DNA of 10,421 nucleotides from CAYWMP01 sp964459445 (GCA_964459445.1 CAYWMP010000198.1:1-10421), one strand, 5' to 3'. Positions 1 to 7,884 are shown, numbered from the stretch's first letter. Made by a program: numbers and translations. The notes: generated by a model from the letters alone, not told the origin.

Positions 1-63
1 TTTCTTCAACTACTTGATATTATTTCTTAGATAGGACAGAACAAAAACACCCTGCTCATGAAC

Positions 64-1044
64 TCATTTGTTCAAGGGTATGCGCCAGATCGGCGCAGGA
101 CGACCTTCGGTTCCAACAAACACAGCTTGCCCTTCCGCACTAAAACAGCCGCTTTCTCCTTGACGCCGTTTTGGGAGCGGCAAGATCCGAGGTGTTTCAA
201 CAAAAGACTCTTCCCATGTTTTTCCCATGTTCCGCCTGAATTTATAGGCGTCCTTATAGGTAATTACAATAGCCAGGGTTCCGTTGCGATTCACATCCAT
301 TGCCGTTGGCATGGAACGATATTTTCCATAGCGGGGATCATCCGCAATATCCTCAGCAGTGGGTCGAGGAATTTTTGAAACGGCCACCAAACGTTTTGCA
401 ATGATCGGGTCATCACCTTCAGATCGGATTGGAAGGGAATAGAGCACGGGCGGAACATCTCGTTTACTGAGGAGCAGGATCTGTCTCAACACAGTATCCA
501 CACCAACAGCTTCACAGTCTCGTGCGCCATCTTCATAGACAAATCGAATTTTCTCCGCCACCGGTGCTTCCAGAATCTGATTCTCCCGGTTCAGATCAAT
601 CTCAGGTTCTTCAATAATGTAGAGGATGTATTGTTTCCTTACCGCCCGATTGTCTCCCACGTCAGCGATAAGAAGCCAATCCTTGCCATCAAAGGAGTAG
701 GAGGCCATATCCTCCCAGTCTCTATTACTTGCGCCCCGGACGTTCACGATGGCCAGATGCCTGCCCTCAATTGTGCTCACAAATAGCCGAGGCAATCCCC
801 CTGAATCATTATGAGTCCACATGATCCCCGGCGTGCGGCGAGACACCGCCAGACCGCTTGATTCGTTTATGGCGCGGTGTTCGAGATTCCCCAGATGCTC
901 AGTAGCGCTGGTCTCCTTTTCTCGGGAGGTGATTTGTCGCATCTTTGTGTCGCTGCAATACACTGTCCCTGACATGATGATTCCCATTAGGATAAACGCA
1001 GCGAAATTCATGGCAATGGGTCGGCATCTTATCATCTTTAACAT
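64..1044 (-). CDS. Secreted protein of unknown function, probable beta-propeller-like fold
   Basis: The 326-residue protein has a basic start (K3, R6, R8) followed by a hydrophobic stretch at about residues 12-29, which looks like an export signal. The TVYC ending around C30 is a poor lipobox because Y sits at -1, so a soluble periplasmic or secreted protein is more likely than a lipoprotein. Conserved-looking motifs are ESSG (61-64), HNDSGG (78-83), DWEDM (109-113), DVGDNR (128-133), DCEAVG (176-181) and QGES (295-298) with a late GTEGRPAPIWR segment (311-321). I recognise this order from hypothetical secreted bacterial proteins with propeller-like repeats. No catalytic role is known to me and none is assigned. 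The start at 1044 has AGGA only a few bases upstream; M4 (1035) and M12 (1011) are alternatives. It lies beyond the hairpin after trpS, so it probably has its own promoter or receives readthrough. Confidence 0.8.
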   Translation of the reverse strand: MLKMIRCRPIAMNFAAFILMGIIMSGTVYCSDTKMRQITSREKETSATEHLGNLEHRAINESSGLAVSRRTPGIMWTHNDSGGLPRLFVSTIEGRHLAIVNVRGASNRDWEDMASYSFDGKDWLLIADVGDNRAVRKQYILYIIEEPEIDLNRENQILEAPVAEKIRFVYEDGARDCEAVGVDTVLRQILLLSKRDVPPVLYSLPIRSEGDDPIIAKRLVAVSKIPRPTAEDIADDPRYGKYRSMPTAMDVNRNGTLAIVITYKDAYKFRRNMGKTWEESFVETPRILPLPKRRQGESGCFSAEGQAVFVGTEGRPAPIWRIPLNK

Positions 1045-1071
1045 TTTCCTATCCGAGCTTGCAGACGACTC

Positions 1072-1111
1072 AAGTAAGCGAAAAAGCCCTCTTTTCAGGG
1101 GCCTTTTACTT
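1072..1111 (-). terminator. Probable rho-independent terminator after trpS
   Basis: On the minus strand an imperfect GC-rich hairpin (AAGGCCCCT, six-base loop GAAAAG, then AGGGCTT) runs straight into a five-T tract at 1085-1081. The stem is extended by an outer inverted repeat, AAGTAA (1072-1077) against TTACTT (1106-1111). It begins about 22 bases after the trpS stop codon and ends about 28 bases before the start of the secreted-protein gene. The plus strand also shows a T run after the hairpin, but no gene is transcribed in that direction here. The fold is read by eye; no free energy was computed. Confidence 0.65.
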
Positions 1112-1132
1112 AAGATTATTAGGGGGGAAGTA

Positions 1133-2146
1133 TTAGATAGATTTTGGAAGGCCTATTTTGCGCTTTACGTCTCCCAGCACCCTTTCCGCAGTAGGCCTGA
1201 TTCTTTCTGCCGCTTCTTTCATGACGGTTGGGATGTAATTGGGATCGTCGGTAAGCTCTTTGAAGCGGGTCTGTAATGGCTTAAGACCTTCGATCACCAC
1301 CTCGGCCAGTTCCTCCTTAAACTGGGCATACCCTTTCCCTTCAAATCGAGCCTCTATCTCATCCCTCGATAAGGTCGAGAATTGCTCGTAGATGCCCAGG
1401 AGATTGAAAATCCCGGGTCTACTCTCATCAAAACGTATCTCCTTCAAGGAGTCGGTGGTGGCCCTCTTTATCTTCCCTTTAATGTCATCGGGCGAATCAA
1501 GAAGAAACAGTGCATGCCCCTTCTTTCCCTCGCTTTTGCTCATCTTCTTTGTGGGCTCATCCAGACCCATGATCCGCGCTCCGATATCCGGAATGAGGGG
1601 CTCCGGAAGGACAAAGGTGTCGCCGTATTGACTGTTGAAACGCTGGGCCAGGTCCCTGGTGAATTCAAGGTGTTGTTTCTGATCTTCTCCAACCGGCACG
1701 TAGTTCGTGTCATAGAGCAAGATGTCAGCCGCCATGAGTGCCGGATAGTCGAAAAGACCAACGCTGACGTTTTCGCGCCCTTGCTCAGATTTTTCTTTGA
1801 ACTGGGTCATTCGTTGCATCCACCCGAAAGGTGTATAGCAATTGAGGATCCATGCAAGTTCCGCGTGGGCAGTGATCTGCGACTGGGTGAACACAACCGT
1901 TTGTGCCGGTTCAATCCCCGCTGCAATTAGAATTCCGGCAACCTCATTGATGCCCCGTTGTAACTCATTGGGGTCCTGGGGGACGGTAATCGCATGCAGG
2001 TCCACAACACAATAGATGCAATCATAGGAATCTTGAAGCTTTACCCAATGTTGAATGGCCCCCAGGTAGTTGCCAATATGGATATCCCCTGATGGCTGAA
2101 TTCCGGAAAATATACGTTTTCGTTTGGTTTGTTTCTCGTCTGACAT
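1133..2146 (-). CDS. trpS: Tryptophanyl-tRNA synthetase
   Basis: This cytosolic class Ic aminoacyl-tRNA synthetase activates tryptophan with ATP and loads it on tRNA-Trp, working as a homodimer. The 337 residues match the usual bacterial length. The Rossmann catalytic core carries the HIGH-type signature as HIGN (23-26), directly after the family motif SGIQPSG (14-20). Further marks are AADILLY (139-145) with D141 at the tryptophan-recognition position, VGEDQ (152-156), and the KMSKS loop (201-205) that stabilises the transition state. The C-terminal helical region is complete. I start it at 2146 because the family begins a few residues before SGIQPSG. The frame stays open for 38 codons upstream, running into the aminopeptidase gene, but that stretch has no family resemblance. 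The best ribosome binding site, AAGGAGG near 2164-2170, is about 17 bases from this ATG, which is long. It sits 58 bp after the aminopeptidase gene, apparently on the same transcript, and is followed by a terminator-like hairpin. Confidence 0.97.
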   Translation of the reverse strand: MSDEKQTKRKRIFSGIQPSGDIHIGNYLGAIQHWVKLQDSYDCIYCVVDLHAITVPQDPNELQRGINEVAGILIAAGIEPAQTVVFTQSQITAHAELAWILNCYTPFGWMQRMTQFKEKSEQGRENVSVGLFDYPALMAADILLYDTNYVPVGEDQKQHLEFTRDLAQRFNSQYGDTFVLPEPLIPDIGARIMGLDEPTKKMSKSEGKKGHALFLLDSPDDIKGKIKRATTDSLKEIRFDESRPGIFNLLGIYEQFSTLSRDEIEARFEGKGYAQFKEELAEVVIEGLKPLQTRFKELTDDPNYIPTVMKEAAERIRPTAERVLGDVKRKIGLPKSI

Positions 2147-2204
2147 AGCTCTGCTTTTCTTTTCCTCCTTCAACTGATGAATAAAAAATTCTTTTGCAAC
2201 TGTC

Positions 2205-4682
2205 CTACTCGGGAATTCTCGAATTGACCTCCAACCTTTCCAAAGACAAGTTGACCACATCTTTCAACTTCTCATTTCTCTTTACATAGTCCAGAAAAAA
2301 GGCCTTGACCTCTTTTTCTCTCCCCAATCCGCCCAAGGGCACAACCGCAGCGATAACCCGTTCATAATGGACAGGGTGGAATTGTTCGAACTCCTTCAAA
2401 TGGTTTATGTACCAATCCCACATCATTGGCATTGCTCGCGGATTTGCAGATAGAGAACCGACGGTTATAAACTTGTTCCTGCTCGGCACATTATCGAGAA
2501 CGTATTTTTGGGCCTTCTCTATCATATTTTCCTCCTGGAACCAACCCAGGGCCACCAGAATATTCATTCTCTCGTGTTCGCTTTCCGAAGACCTGAACTT
2601 TTTATCAAACCAATCAAAAGTCTTTTGATCCCCATTCAAGGCTCCAATCTGCATAACACTCCTCATGATATCGGGGTGCACTTCCCCGCCCTCAAACAAT
2701 GATGAAAATTTGGATAAGGCGAAATCCCTGATTTCAGAAGAGCCATATAGGGTGGCATGTTTCAAGAGTTGGTCGCGCAGAATAGATGTTGTATGCTTTT
2801 CATCTTCGAGCGGTTCAAATCCGATATCCTTGAGCACGCTTTCAAACAGGGATCGACCAACTGACGCGATATGCGCTCTCTTGTTTTCTCCGCTGACCAG
2901 GTAGGCATGGAACAGGTTTCCCGCGATACTCATCAAAGGCAGGAATGCATCTTCGTTTGAATAATTGGAGAGAAAATCAAAATAATGATCGACGGTGATA
3001 TCTCCCCTTTTCACCAGTGCATAAAGATCGTCCTGCAAACCCCATCTATCTTCTACGCACAGTTCTTTACCCGCAATCTTTTTCCCCAACTCGTACAGGT
3101 TGTCTTGATCGCCGTAAAGTGTCCTGAAGAACCCCCTATGCCCATGGTTGACTTTGTATGCCTTAACATCCGGCCCGATTTCTATGGTTGCCGTCCCGCT
3201 GTCAATCATGGTTGTAGAGGTCCGGGTCTCGCGATTCCCTGAAAAAATCTGGATGGTCACAGGTATGTGCCACGTTTGTTCTGTATCATTCGGCAGATAG
3301 CTAAATCGCTTTTGTGAAAGGACGAGATTATTGTCTTCTCTTTTCACCTCAACAATAGGAAACCCTGGTTGTTCAACCCAACTCTTCATCATGGCGCTCA
3401 CCGGTTTTTTAGAGACTTCCTCCAGTGCTTCCCAAAGGTGATGACTTGAAGCGCATCCATATTCATGTTTTTTCAGATAGTGTCGCAGGCCCTTCTTAAA
3501 ATTATCCTTTCCCACATACCCTTCAACCTGTCTCAGTATGCTTGCCCCTTTGTTGTATATGATGGGCGCCGTGCTGACATTGATCACCACATGTTCCCCG
3601 CCAGGGATCTCAATCGGGAATGTTTCCAGCATCCCATCCCTTTCAAGGGACGTTTCTGTCTGCGAATGCAGGAATTGATGCCACTGATCCCATTCCGGAT
3701 AATAATTGTCTACAACACCATATCCGAAATAGGTGGCAAAGCTTTCGTTGAGCCACAGGTATTTCCAATCCGAAGGGGTAACTAGATTCCCGAACCATTG
3801 GTGTGCAATTTCGTGGGCAATGACTTCACATATCCTCTCCTCTCCCGCCTTTGAGGTGATGCCAGGATGGTGCAGGAGCAGATTCTCTCTAAAGGTAACG
3901 GCGCCCCAATTTTCCATAGCGCCTGCTGCAAAATCTTCGATGGCGATAACGTCGAGCTTTCGCAAAGGATAGGGAACCCCATAGTAATCTTCCGAATACT
4001 CAAGGGCCTTTCTCGAAAAGGCCAGGCCGTAAGTTCCGTATTTGGTCATCCCCGGCATGGCCGCCAAACGCACCAGCACCTCTCCGGGATCTTCAATAAA
4101 TTCAAATTCGCCCACCCCGAAAAAGAGAAGATAGGTCGACATCTTGGGTGTCTGCTCAAATTCCACAAGCTTTTTTCCATTGCCCAGAGAATTTTCCTTC
4201 ACAATGGGACCATTAGAAATGGCGCTCAGGTCCTCATTTATAACCATTTGGACATCAAAAGTCGCTTTCCTAGCCGGATGGTCAAAACAGGGTATTGCCC
4301 TCCTGGCGTCACTTTCTTCAAACTGGGTTACAGCAATGTGTTTTTCCTTTCCATCAAGAAGGTATCTGCTCCTGTAGAACCCGGCCATCTTGTTGTTGAT
4401 TTCCCCAATATAGTCGATCTTGATCTCTATCGTCCCGCTCATCTCTTTTGGGAGTAGGAGTTCTATAGTCTCCTTTGTGGGATCCACTGAAAATGGACAA
4501 GCTTCGTATTCTCCATCCATCTTGGCCTGACACCGCCAGATCGCCAGATCGATTCCGTTTAGTGAGATCTTTTTGGCCGGCTTGGCTGTTTCCATGAGGA
4601 TTTTCGCGGATCCTTCAAATCTGAACTGCTCCAGGTCAGGTTCTAATCGTATTTTGTAATTGATTGGTTCTATTTCGCTCAT
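2205..4682 (-). CDS. M1 family zinc aminopeptidase (gluzincin, PepN/tricorn-factor type)
   Basis: The enzyme removes N-terminal amino acids from peptides, most likely in the cytosol since no signal peptide is visible. The 825 residues show the M1 plan: an N-terminal beta domain (about 1-195), a thermolysin-like catalytic domain (about 200-440), a small beta domain (about 445-520) and a helical ERAP1-C-like domain (about 525-815). Active-site residues are all present: Q120 in VTQFEE, GAMEN exopeptidase motif (254-258), HEIAH (290-294), the third zinc ligand E313 in NESFA exactly 18 residues later, and the transition-state tyrosine Y376 in IIYNKGA. The segment PCFDHP (131-136) has H where most relatives have E (DEP). 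The start at 4682 has GGAGG 13 bases upstream. It follows the E3 gene after 33 bp with no terminator and precedes trpS by 58 bp, suggesting one transcript. Length and sequence fit the tricorn-factor/APN group better than classical E. coli PepN, so I give no symbol. Confidence 0.96.
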   Translation of the reverse strand: MSEIEPINYKIRLEPDLEQFRFEGSAKILMETAKPAKKISLNGIDLAIWRCQAKMDGEYEACPFSVDPTKETIELLLPKEMSGTIEIKIDYIGEINNKMAGFYRSRYLLDGKEKHIAVTQFEESDARRAIPCFDHPARKATFDVQMVINEDLSAISNGPIVKENSLGNGKKLVEFEQTPKMSTYLLFFGVGEFEFIEDPGEVLVRLAAMPGMTKYGTYGLAFSRKALEYSEDYYGVPYPLRKLDVIAIEDFAAGAMENWGAVTFRENLLLHHPGITSKAGEERICEVIAHEIAHQWFGNLVTPSDWKYLWLNESFATYFGYGVVDNYYPEWDQWHQFLHSQTETSLERDGMLETFPIEIPGGEHVVINVSTAPIIYNKGASILRQVEGYVGKDNFKKGLRHYLKKHEYGCASSHHLWEALEEVSKKPVSAMMKSWVEQPGFPIVEVKREDNNLVLSQKRFSYLPNDTEQTWHIPVTIQIFSGNRETRTSTTMIDSGTATIEIGPDVKAYKVNHGHRGFFRTLYGDQDNLYELGKKIAGKELCVEDRWGLQDDLYALVKRGDITVDHYFDFLSNYSNEDAFLPLMSIAGNLFHAYLVSGENKRAHIASVGRSLFESVLKDIGFEPLEDEKHTTSILRDQLLKHATLYGSSEIRDFALSKFSSLFEGGEVHPDIMRSVMQIGALNGDQKTFDWFDKKFRSSESEHERMNILVALGWFQEENMIEKAQKYVLDNVPSRNKFITVGSLSANPRAMPMMWDWYINHLKEFEQFHPVHYERVIAAVVPLGGLGREKEVKAFFLDYVKRNEKLKDVVNLSLERLEVNSRIPE

Positions 4683-4715
4683 GATGGTCTTAAATCCTCC
4701 TCATATTGCCGTTGT

Positions 4716-6146
4716 TTATTTTTTCTCCTGTTTAGGCAACAGATGGGTGACGCTGCCCATAAATATCTCCGCAGCTTCTCCTACCGTCTCTGACAGGGTG
4801 GGATGCGGATGAATGCTCAAAGCCATGTCCTCAACCAGGGCGCCCATCTCAATAGCCAGGACCCCTTCAGATATCATCCCTTCGGTGTGGCGCCCGGATA
4901 TGCCCATACCCAAGATGCGTCCGGTCTCAGGGTCTGCAATAACTTTCGTAATCCCTTCCGGGGCATCCATGGTTGTTGCGCGACTGGAAAATTTCCAGGG
5001 GTAGCGCTCGACGCGCACAGGTTGATTCTTCCTGTGCGCCTCCTCTTCCGTTAGACCGCACCATGCGATCTGTGGATCCGTATACACAACAGCAGGTATC
5101 GCACGCACATCAAAGGCGGAAGGTTCGCCGGCAATCACTTCGGCTGCCACTTTACCCTCCCGAAAGGCCTTATGGGCGAGTAGCAGGCCTCCGGCAACAT
5201 CTCCTATGGCGAAGATTCGCTCATCCGATGTGCGCTGTTGTTCATCTACAATGATAAAACCCCGCTCGTCGGTCTTGACGTTGGTCGTTTCCAGGCCAAT
5301 GTCTTGCGTGTTGGGCTTCCTGCCCATGGCCACAAGTACCCTCTCGAAGCTCTGTTCTTTGTTTTCTATTTCACCTTCAAAGGTGACCTCCACCTTGTTA
5401 TCGCGTTCATCCATTGTTTTGGCGCTGGTAAAGAAATGGACGCCTTCGAATAATTTATTAATTTTTTTAATGAGGGGGGCCGCAATATCCGGGTCTGCGC
5501 CGCGCAGGAGTTTTTCACTCCTGACCGCTACGGTGACTCGACTCCCCAGGGAGGCATAAACAGTGCCCATCTCAAGGGCTACATAACCACCGCCCAATAT
5601 GAGGAGGGATTCAGGAATATCGAGGATTTCGAGGGCGCCGGATGAATCCATGATACGGCCGCCCTGTTTGAAATCCAAGCCCGGGAAGGGTGTTGGGTGC
5701 GTGCCTGTTGCGATGATTGCATGACGGTACTTTATATGACTGACATCCGAGTCGTGTAACCGGACCCGATCAGATCCTTCAAAAACGGCTCTGCCTTGAA
5801 GGAGTTGAACGCCCCTTTTATTGCTGAGAGTGACAAGCCCGTCCGCTAATTTGTCTATCACTCTTTTCTTGTATGCTCGAACCGTCTCCAGATCAATCTT
5901 CGGTTGGGCAAAGGTAATTCCCATGTCTTTGGCGCGATTTGCATCGTGGAGCAATTCAGCAAGGTATAATAGGGTCTTTGACGGGATACACCCCCTGAAA
6001 AGGCATTCACCGCCCGGTCGAGGCTCACTATCGACCATGGTCACATCCATTCCAAGATCTGCAGCCCTGAATGCCGCAGCATATCCACCCGGTCCGCTCC
6101 CGATAACCAGAACCTCTGTTTCCTGTGCCAACTCTCCCATAACCAT
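4716..6146 (-). CDS. lpdA: Dihydrolipoamide dehydrogenase (E3 component)
   Basis: This FAD flavoenzyme reoxidises dihydrolipoyl groups on E2 and passes electrons to NAD+; it acts as a homodimer in the cytosol. The 476 residues are normal for the family. In order: FAD-binding GSGPGG (16-21), the redox-active disulfide C48/C53 in GGECLFRGCIPSK (45-57), NAD-binding GGGYVALEMG (185-194), the second FAD motif IGDVAGG (314-320), and the C-terminal dimer-interface motif HPHPTLSE (446-453), in which H448 and E453 form the catalytic pair. The GGECLFRGCIPSK form differs from the common GGTCLNVGCIPSK, but both cysteines and their spacing are intact. The start at 6146 is favoured over M3 (6140) because GGAGG lies 8 bases upstream of it. 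It is separated from E2 by 240 bp of repeats, so it could have its own promoter. Downstream, 33 bp leads to the aminopeptidase gene. It may also serve other lipoyl systems such as 2-oxoglutarate dehydrogenase or glycine cleavage. Confidence 0.97.
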   Translation of the reverse strand: MVMGELAQETEVLVIGSGPGGYAAAFRAADLGMDVTMVDSEPRPGGECLFRGCIPSKTLLYLAELLHDANRAKDMGITFAQPKIDLETVRAYKKRVIDKLADGLVTLSNKRGVQLLQGRAVFEGSDRVRLHDSDVSHIKYRHAIIATGTHPTPFPGLDFKQGGRIMDSSGALEILDIPESLLILGGGYVALEMGTVYASLGSRVTVAVRSEKLLRGADPDIAAPLIKKINKLFEGVHFFTSAKTMDERDNKVEVTFEGEIENKEQSFERVLVAMGRKPNTQDIGLETTNVKTDERGFIIVDEQQRTSDERIFAIGDVAGGLLLAHKAFREGKVAAEVIAGEPSAFDVRAIPAVVYTDPQIAWCGLTEEEAHRKNQPVRVERYPWKFSSRATTMDAPEGITKVIADPETGRILGMGISGRHTEGMISEGVLAIEMGALVEDMALSIHPHPTLSETVGEAAEIFMGSVTHLLPKQEKK

Positions 6147-6164
6147 AGCCGCAACCTCCAGTTT

Positions 6165-6237
6165 GTCAGTGATCCGTTGTCATTAGTCAGTTGTCAATCG
6201 TCAGTTCCAGAAATATATCGAAAGACAACGGACAACC
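6165..6237. repeat. Degenerate 7-bp tandem repeat cluster with an inverted counterpart
   Basis: Plus-strand copies of a GTCAGTT-like heptamer start at 6165, 6179, 6186, 6193 and 6200, in 7-base register, with a decayed unit at 6172. At 6224-6237 two heptamers of the complementary sense occur (GACAACG, GACAACC). CCGTTGTC (6174-6181) and GACAACGG (6224-6231) form a perfect 8-bp inverted repeat. The cluster lies in the E2-E3 spacer, immediately upstream of the E3 ribosome binding site. Function is unknown; it could be replication-slippage debris, a protein-binding array or part of an mRNA fold. Confidence 0.6.
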
Positions 6238-6242
6238 ATTAC

Positions 6243-6388
6243 AGTTTCCGATCCAGGACGTGTAATTTTTCGCAAGGTCAAGAAAATCGAAGGATTGCGC
6301 GGAGGCGTACGTTATGTGGTACGTCGCACAAGCAATCCTGAAGATTGACGAAGAGATTGCGGAAAAGGACTGTCTCTGATCGGAAACT
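6243..6388. repeat. Long imperfect palindrome (~146 bp) after the E2 gene
   Basis: The outer arms are a perfect 11-bp inverted repeat, AGTTTCCGATC (6243-6253) against GATCGGAAACT (6378-6388). Nested inside are AGGATTGC (6291-6298) against GCAATCCT (6332-6339), and an apex CGTAC (6306-6310) against GTACG (6319-6323). TTTTCGCAA-like and TTGCGGAAAA-like segments also face each other. All nested pairs are centred within about one base of 6315. The right arm runs into the E2 TAG stop codon (6387-6389). There is no T run, so it is not a classic terminator. It resembles a MITE- or REP-like element, but no target-site duplication is evident to me. As RNA it would fold into a long stem just after E2. 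Confidence 0.7.
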
Positions 6389-7679
6389 AAATCATAGTCA
6401 TTAACAACTCATCCGGATCCTCAAGCGCTTCAATCACGTTCCTCAAAAAAGCGATGGCATCCGCCCCATCCAACACCCTGTGATCGATACAAAGGACAAC
6501 GGGCATGATAAGCCGCGGAACCATCTCATGTCCGCCCTCTTCTTTTTCTTTGACAACGGGCTGCATGCTCGCCGAACCCATCCCCATGATGGCTACCTCG
6601 GGATAGTTAATGATGGGCGCGAAATAACCGCCTCCCATGGGACCCACATTGGTGATCGTAAATGTCCCGCCTTGCATTTCTTCCAGTTTAATCTTCCTGT
6701 CACGGGCCCTCATAACGAGATCATACAATTCGGCTGATAGCTCGATAATACTCTTGCGGTCAACGTCTCGAACAACAGGGACCACGAGTCCCTCATCCGT
6801 GTTTACGGCGACACCGATGTGAAAGTAATGTTTTCTGATGATCTCGCCGGCCTCCACATCGTATGTCGCATTGAATTGAGGCAAGGTTTTTAATGCAGTG
6901 GCAACTGCCTTTAAAGCAAACACCGTTGGAGTCAATTTACCTCCTCTGGCTTCGATTTCTTTTTTGTGTCTTTGACGAAATTTCTCCAATTTGGTCATGT
7001 CCACAGAATCCTGGTTGTGGACGTGCGGGATTTGTGACCAGGCCAGTGTCATTTGCTTTGCCGTTGCCTTACGAATTGATCTGACGGGTATCCGTTCGAT
7101 TTCACCCCATCTTGAAAAATCCGGCAGATCCGGCGCAGCAATTGTAACGCCTTTTGGCTCTTCAGTTCTTTTGGTGGGTGCTGCAACTGAAGGCGTAACT
7201 TCCTTTGCTCCCACACCCCTCTCAGAATAGGCCTTGACGTCCTCGGCGGTTACAAGCCCGCCCGGTCCTGTAGGTGTCACCATGTGAAGATCTATCCCAA
7301 GTTCCCTGGCGAGCTTTCTTGTGGCAGGTGAGGCGGGTACGGGTCCTTCCGCTCTGGTCGGCGGCGCCTCTGCCGCTGCTGGAACAGCAGGTTCAGGAGC
7401 TTTTTCAGCGGTTTTAGCCGCTTCAACAACTTCACCCTCTCCCTCACCGCTGAATGTCATGAGTACATCGCCCACTTGCACCGTATCCCCGGGCTTGACC
7501 AGGATTTCCTCTACCGTCTCGGTATAGGGCGATGGAATCTCAACCGCCGCCTTGTCCGTTTCAACTTCTAAAATGATGTCTCCTTCATTCACTTCATCGC
7601 CAACAGACACACGAACTGCGAGCACTTCACCCTCATGGATGCCTTCGCCCAGGTCAGGCAGTTTGAACGGTTTGGCCAT
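6387..7679 (-). CDS. pdhC: Dihydrolipoyl acyltransferase, E2 core of the 2-oxo acid (pyruvate) dehydrogenase complex
   Basis: E2 accepts the acyl group from E1 on its lipoyl arm and transfers it to coenzyme A; it forms the multimeric core of the complex. The 430 residues comprise a single N-terminal lipoyl domain (about 1-78) with lipoylated K43 in ETDKAAVE, an Ala/Pro/Glu-rich swinging linker (about 82-115), a peripheral subunit-binding domain (about 116-152, with TPTGPGG at 135-141) that docks E1 or E3, a second linker, and the catalytic domain (about 192-425). The active-site motif DHRVLDG (399-405) has H400 and D404. TFTITNVG (339-346) is another family block. The start at 7679 has AGGAGG 5 bases upstream. 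It lies 205 bp downstream of E1-beta and 240 bp upstream of E3. The TAG stop codon overlaps one arm of a long palindrome. Lipoylation enzymes are not in the window. Acetyl- versus branched-chain acyl specificity cannot be settled by eye. Confidence 0.95.
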   Translation of the reverse strand: MAKPFKLPDLGEGIHEGEVLAVRVSVGDEVNEGDIILEVETDKAAVEIPSPYTETVEEILVKPGDTVQVGDVLMTFSGEGEGEVVEAAKTAEKAPEPAVPAAAEAPPTRAEGPVPASPATRKLARELGIDLHMVTPTGPGGLVTAEDVKAYSERGVGAKEVTPSVAAPTKRTEEPKGVTIAAPDLPDFSRWGEIERIPVRSIRKATAKQMTLAWSQIPHVHNQDSVDMTKLEKFRQRHKKEIEARGGKLTPTVFALKAVATALKTLPQFNATYDVEAGEIIRKHYFHIGVAVNTDEGLVVPVVRDVDRKSIIELSAELYDLVMRARDRKIKLEEMQGGTFTITNVGPMGGGYFAPIINYPEVAIMGMGSASMQPVVKEKEEGGHEMVPRLIMPVVLCIDHRVLDGADAIAFLRNVIEALEDPDELLMTMI

Positions 7680-7884
7680 GCTTTCCTCCTCTTGTCTTTT
7701 ACCTCCCTTGAGTGTTCTTAGCGCATATGTGAGAACAAACCTGAGTAATAGCGGAGGCCGGTTTCATTTTTTCAAGCCCTATCTCAAAAAGAATTCCACC
7801 CAACTTTGCCATTCCCGTAGATGGGAGGGTTCACGCTCCATCATCTATCCCCATTTCCTTCGAGTGTGTTGTTTTAACGCGGTA
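7680..7884. other. 205-bp spacer between E1-beta and E2
   Basis: This is a wide gap for an operon whose first two genes overlap. On the minus strand it contains a strong AGGAGG site serving E2, a second GGGAGG-like stretch just before it, and a short inverted repeat GTTCT/AGAAC near 7718-7740. I see no convincing promoter, terminator with a T run, or conserved gene. It could hold an internal promoter or an mRNA processing site that raises E2 output, but nothing in it proves this. Confidence 0.4.

Noticed and set aside
821..1276. A 151-codon plus-strand frame across the trpS and secreted-protein genes
   Set aside because: It is antisense to two convincing genes and their terminator, with no domain or ribosome binding site.
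2147..2260. A longer trpS reading with 38 extra N-terminal residues
   Set aside because: The extension overlaps the aminopeptidase gene and is unlike TrpRS, whose catalytic motif lies close to the N-terminus.
3867..4457. A 196-codon plus-strand frame inside the aminopeptidase gene
   Set aside because: It is the complement of a fully conserved M1 catalytic domain; its length is explained by the codon bias of the real gene.
6243..6388. The palindrome as a standard rho-independent terminator
   Set aside because: It is too long and imperfect, and no T run follows the stem on the minus strand.
7780..7850. A 20-codon frame on the minus strand in the E1-beta/E2 spacer
   Set aside because: It is very short, has no clear ribosome binding site at a proper distance, and overlaps small inverted repeats; no support beyond a start and a stop codon.
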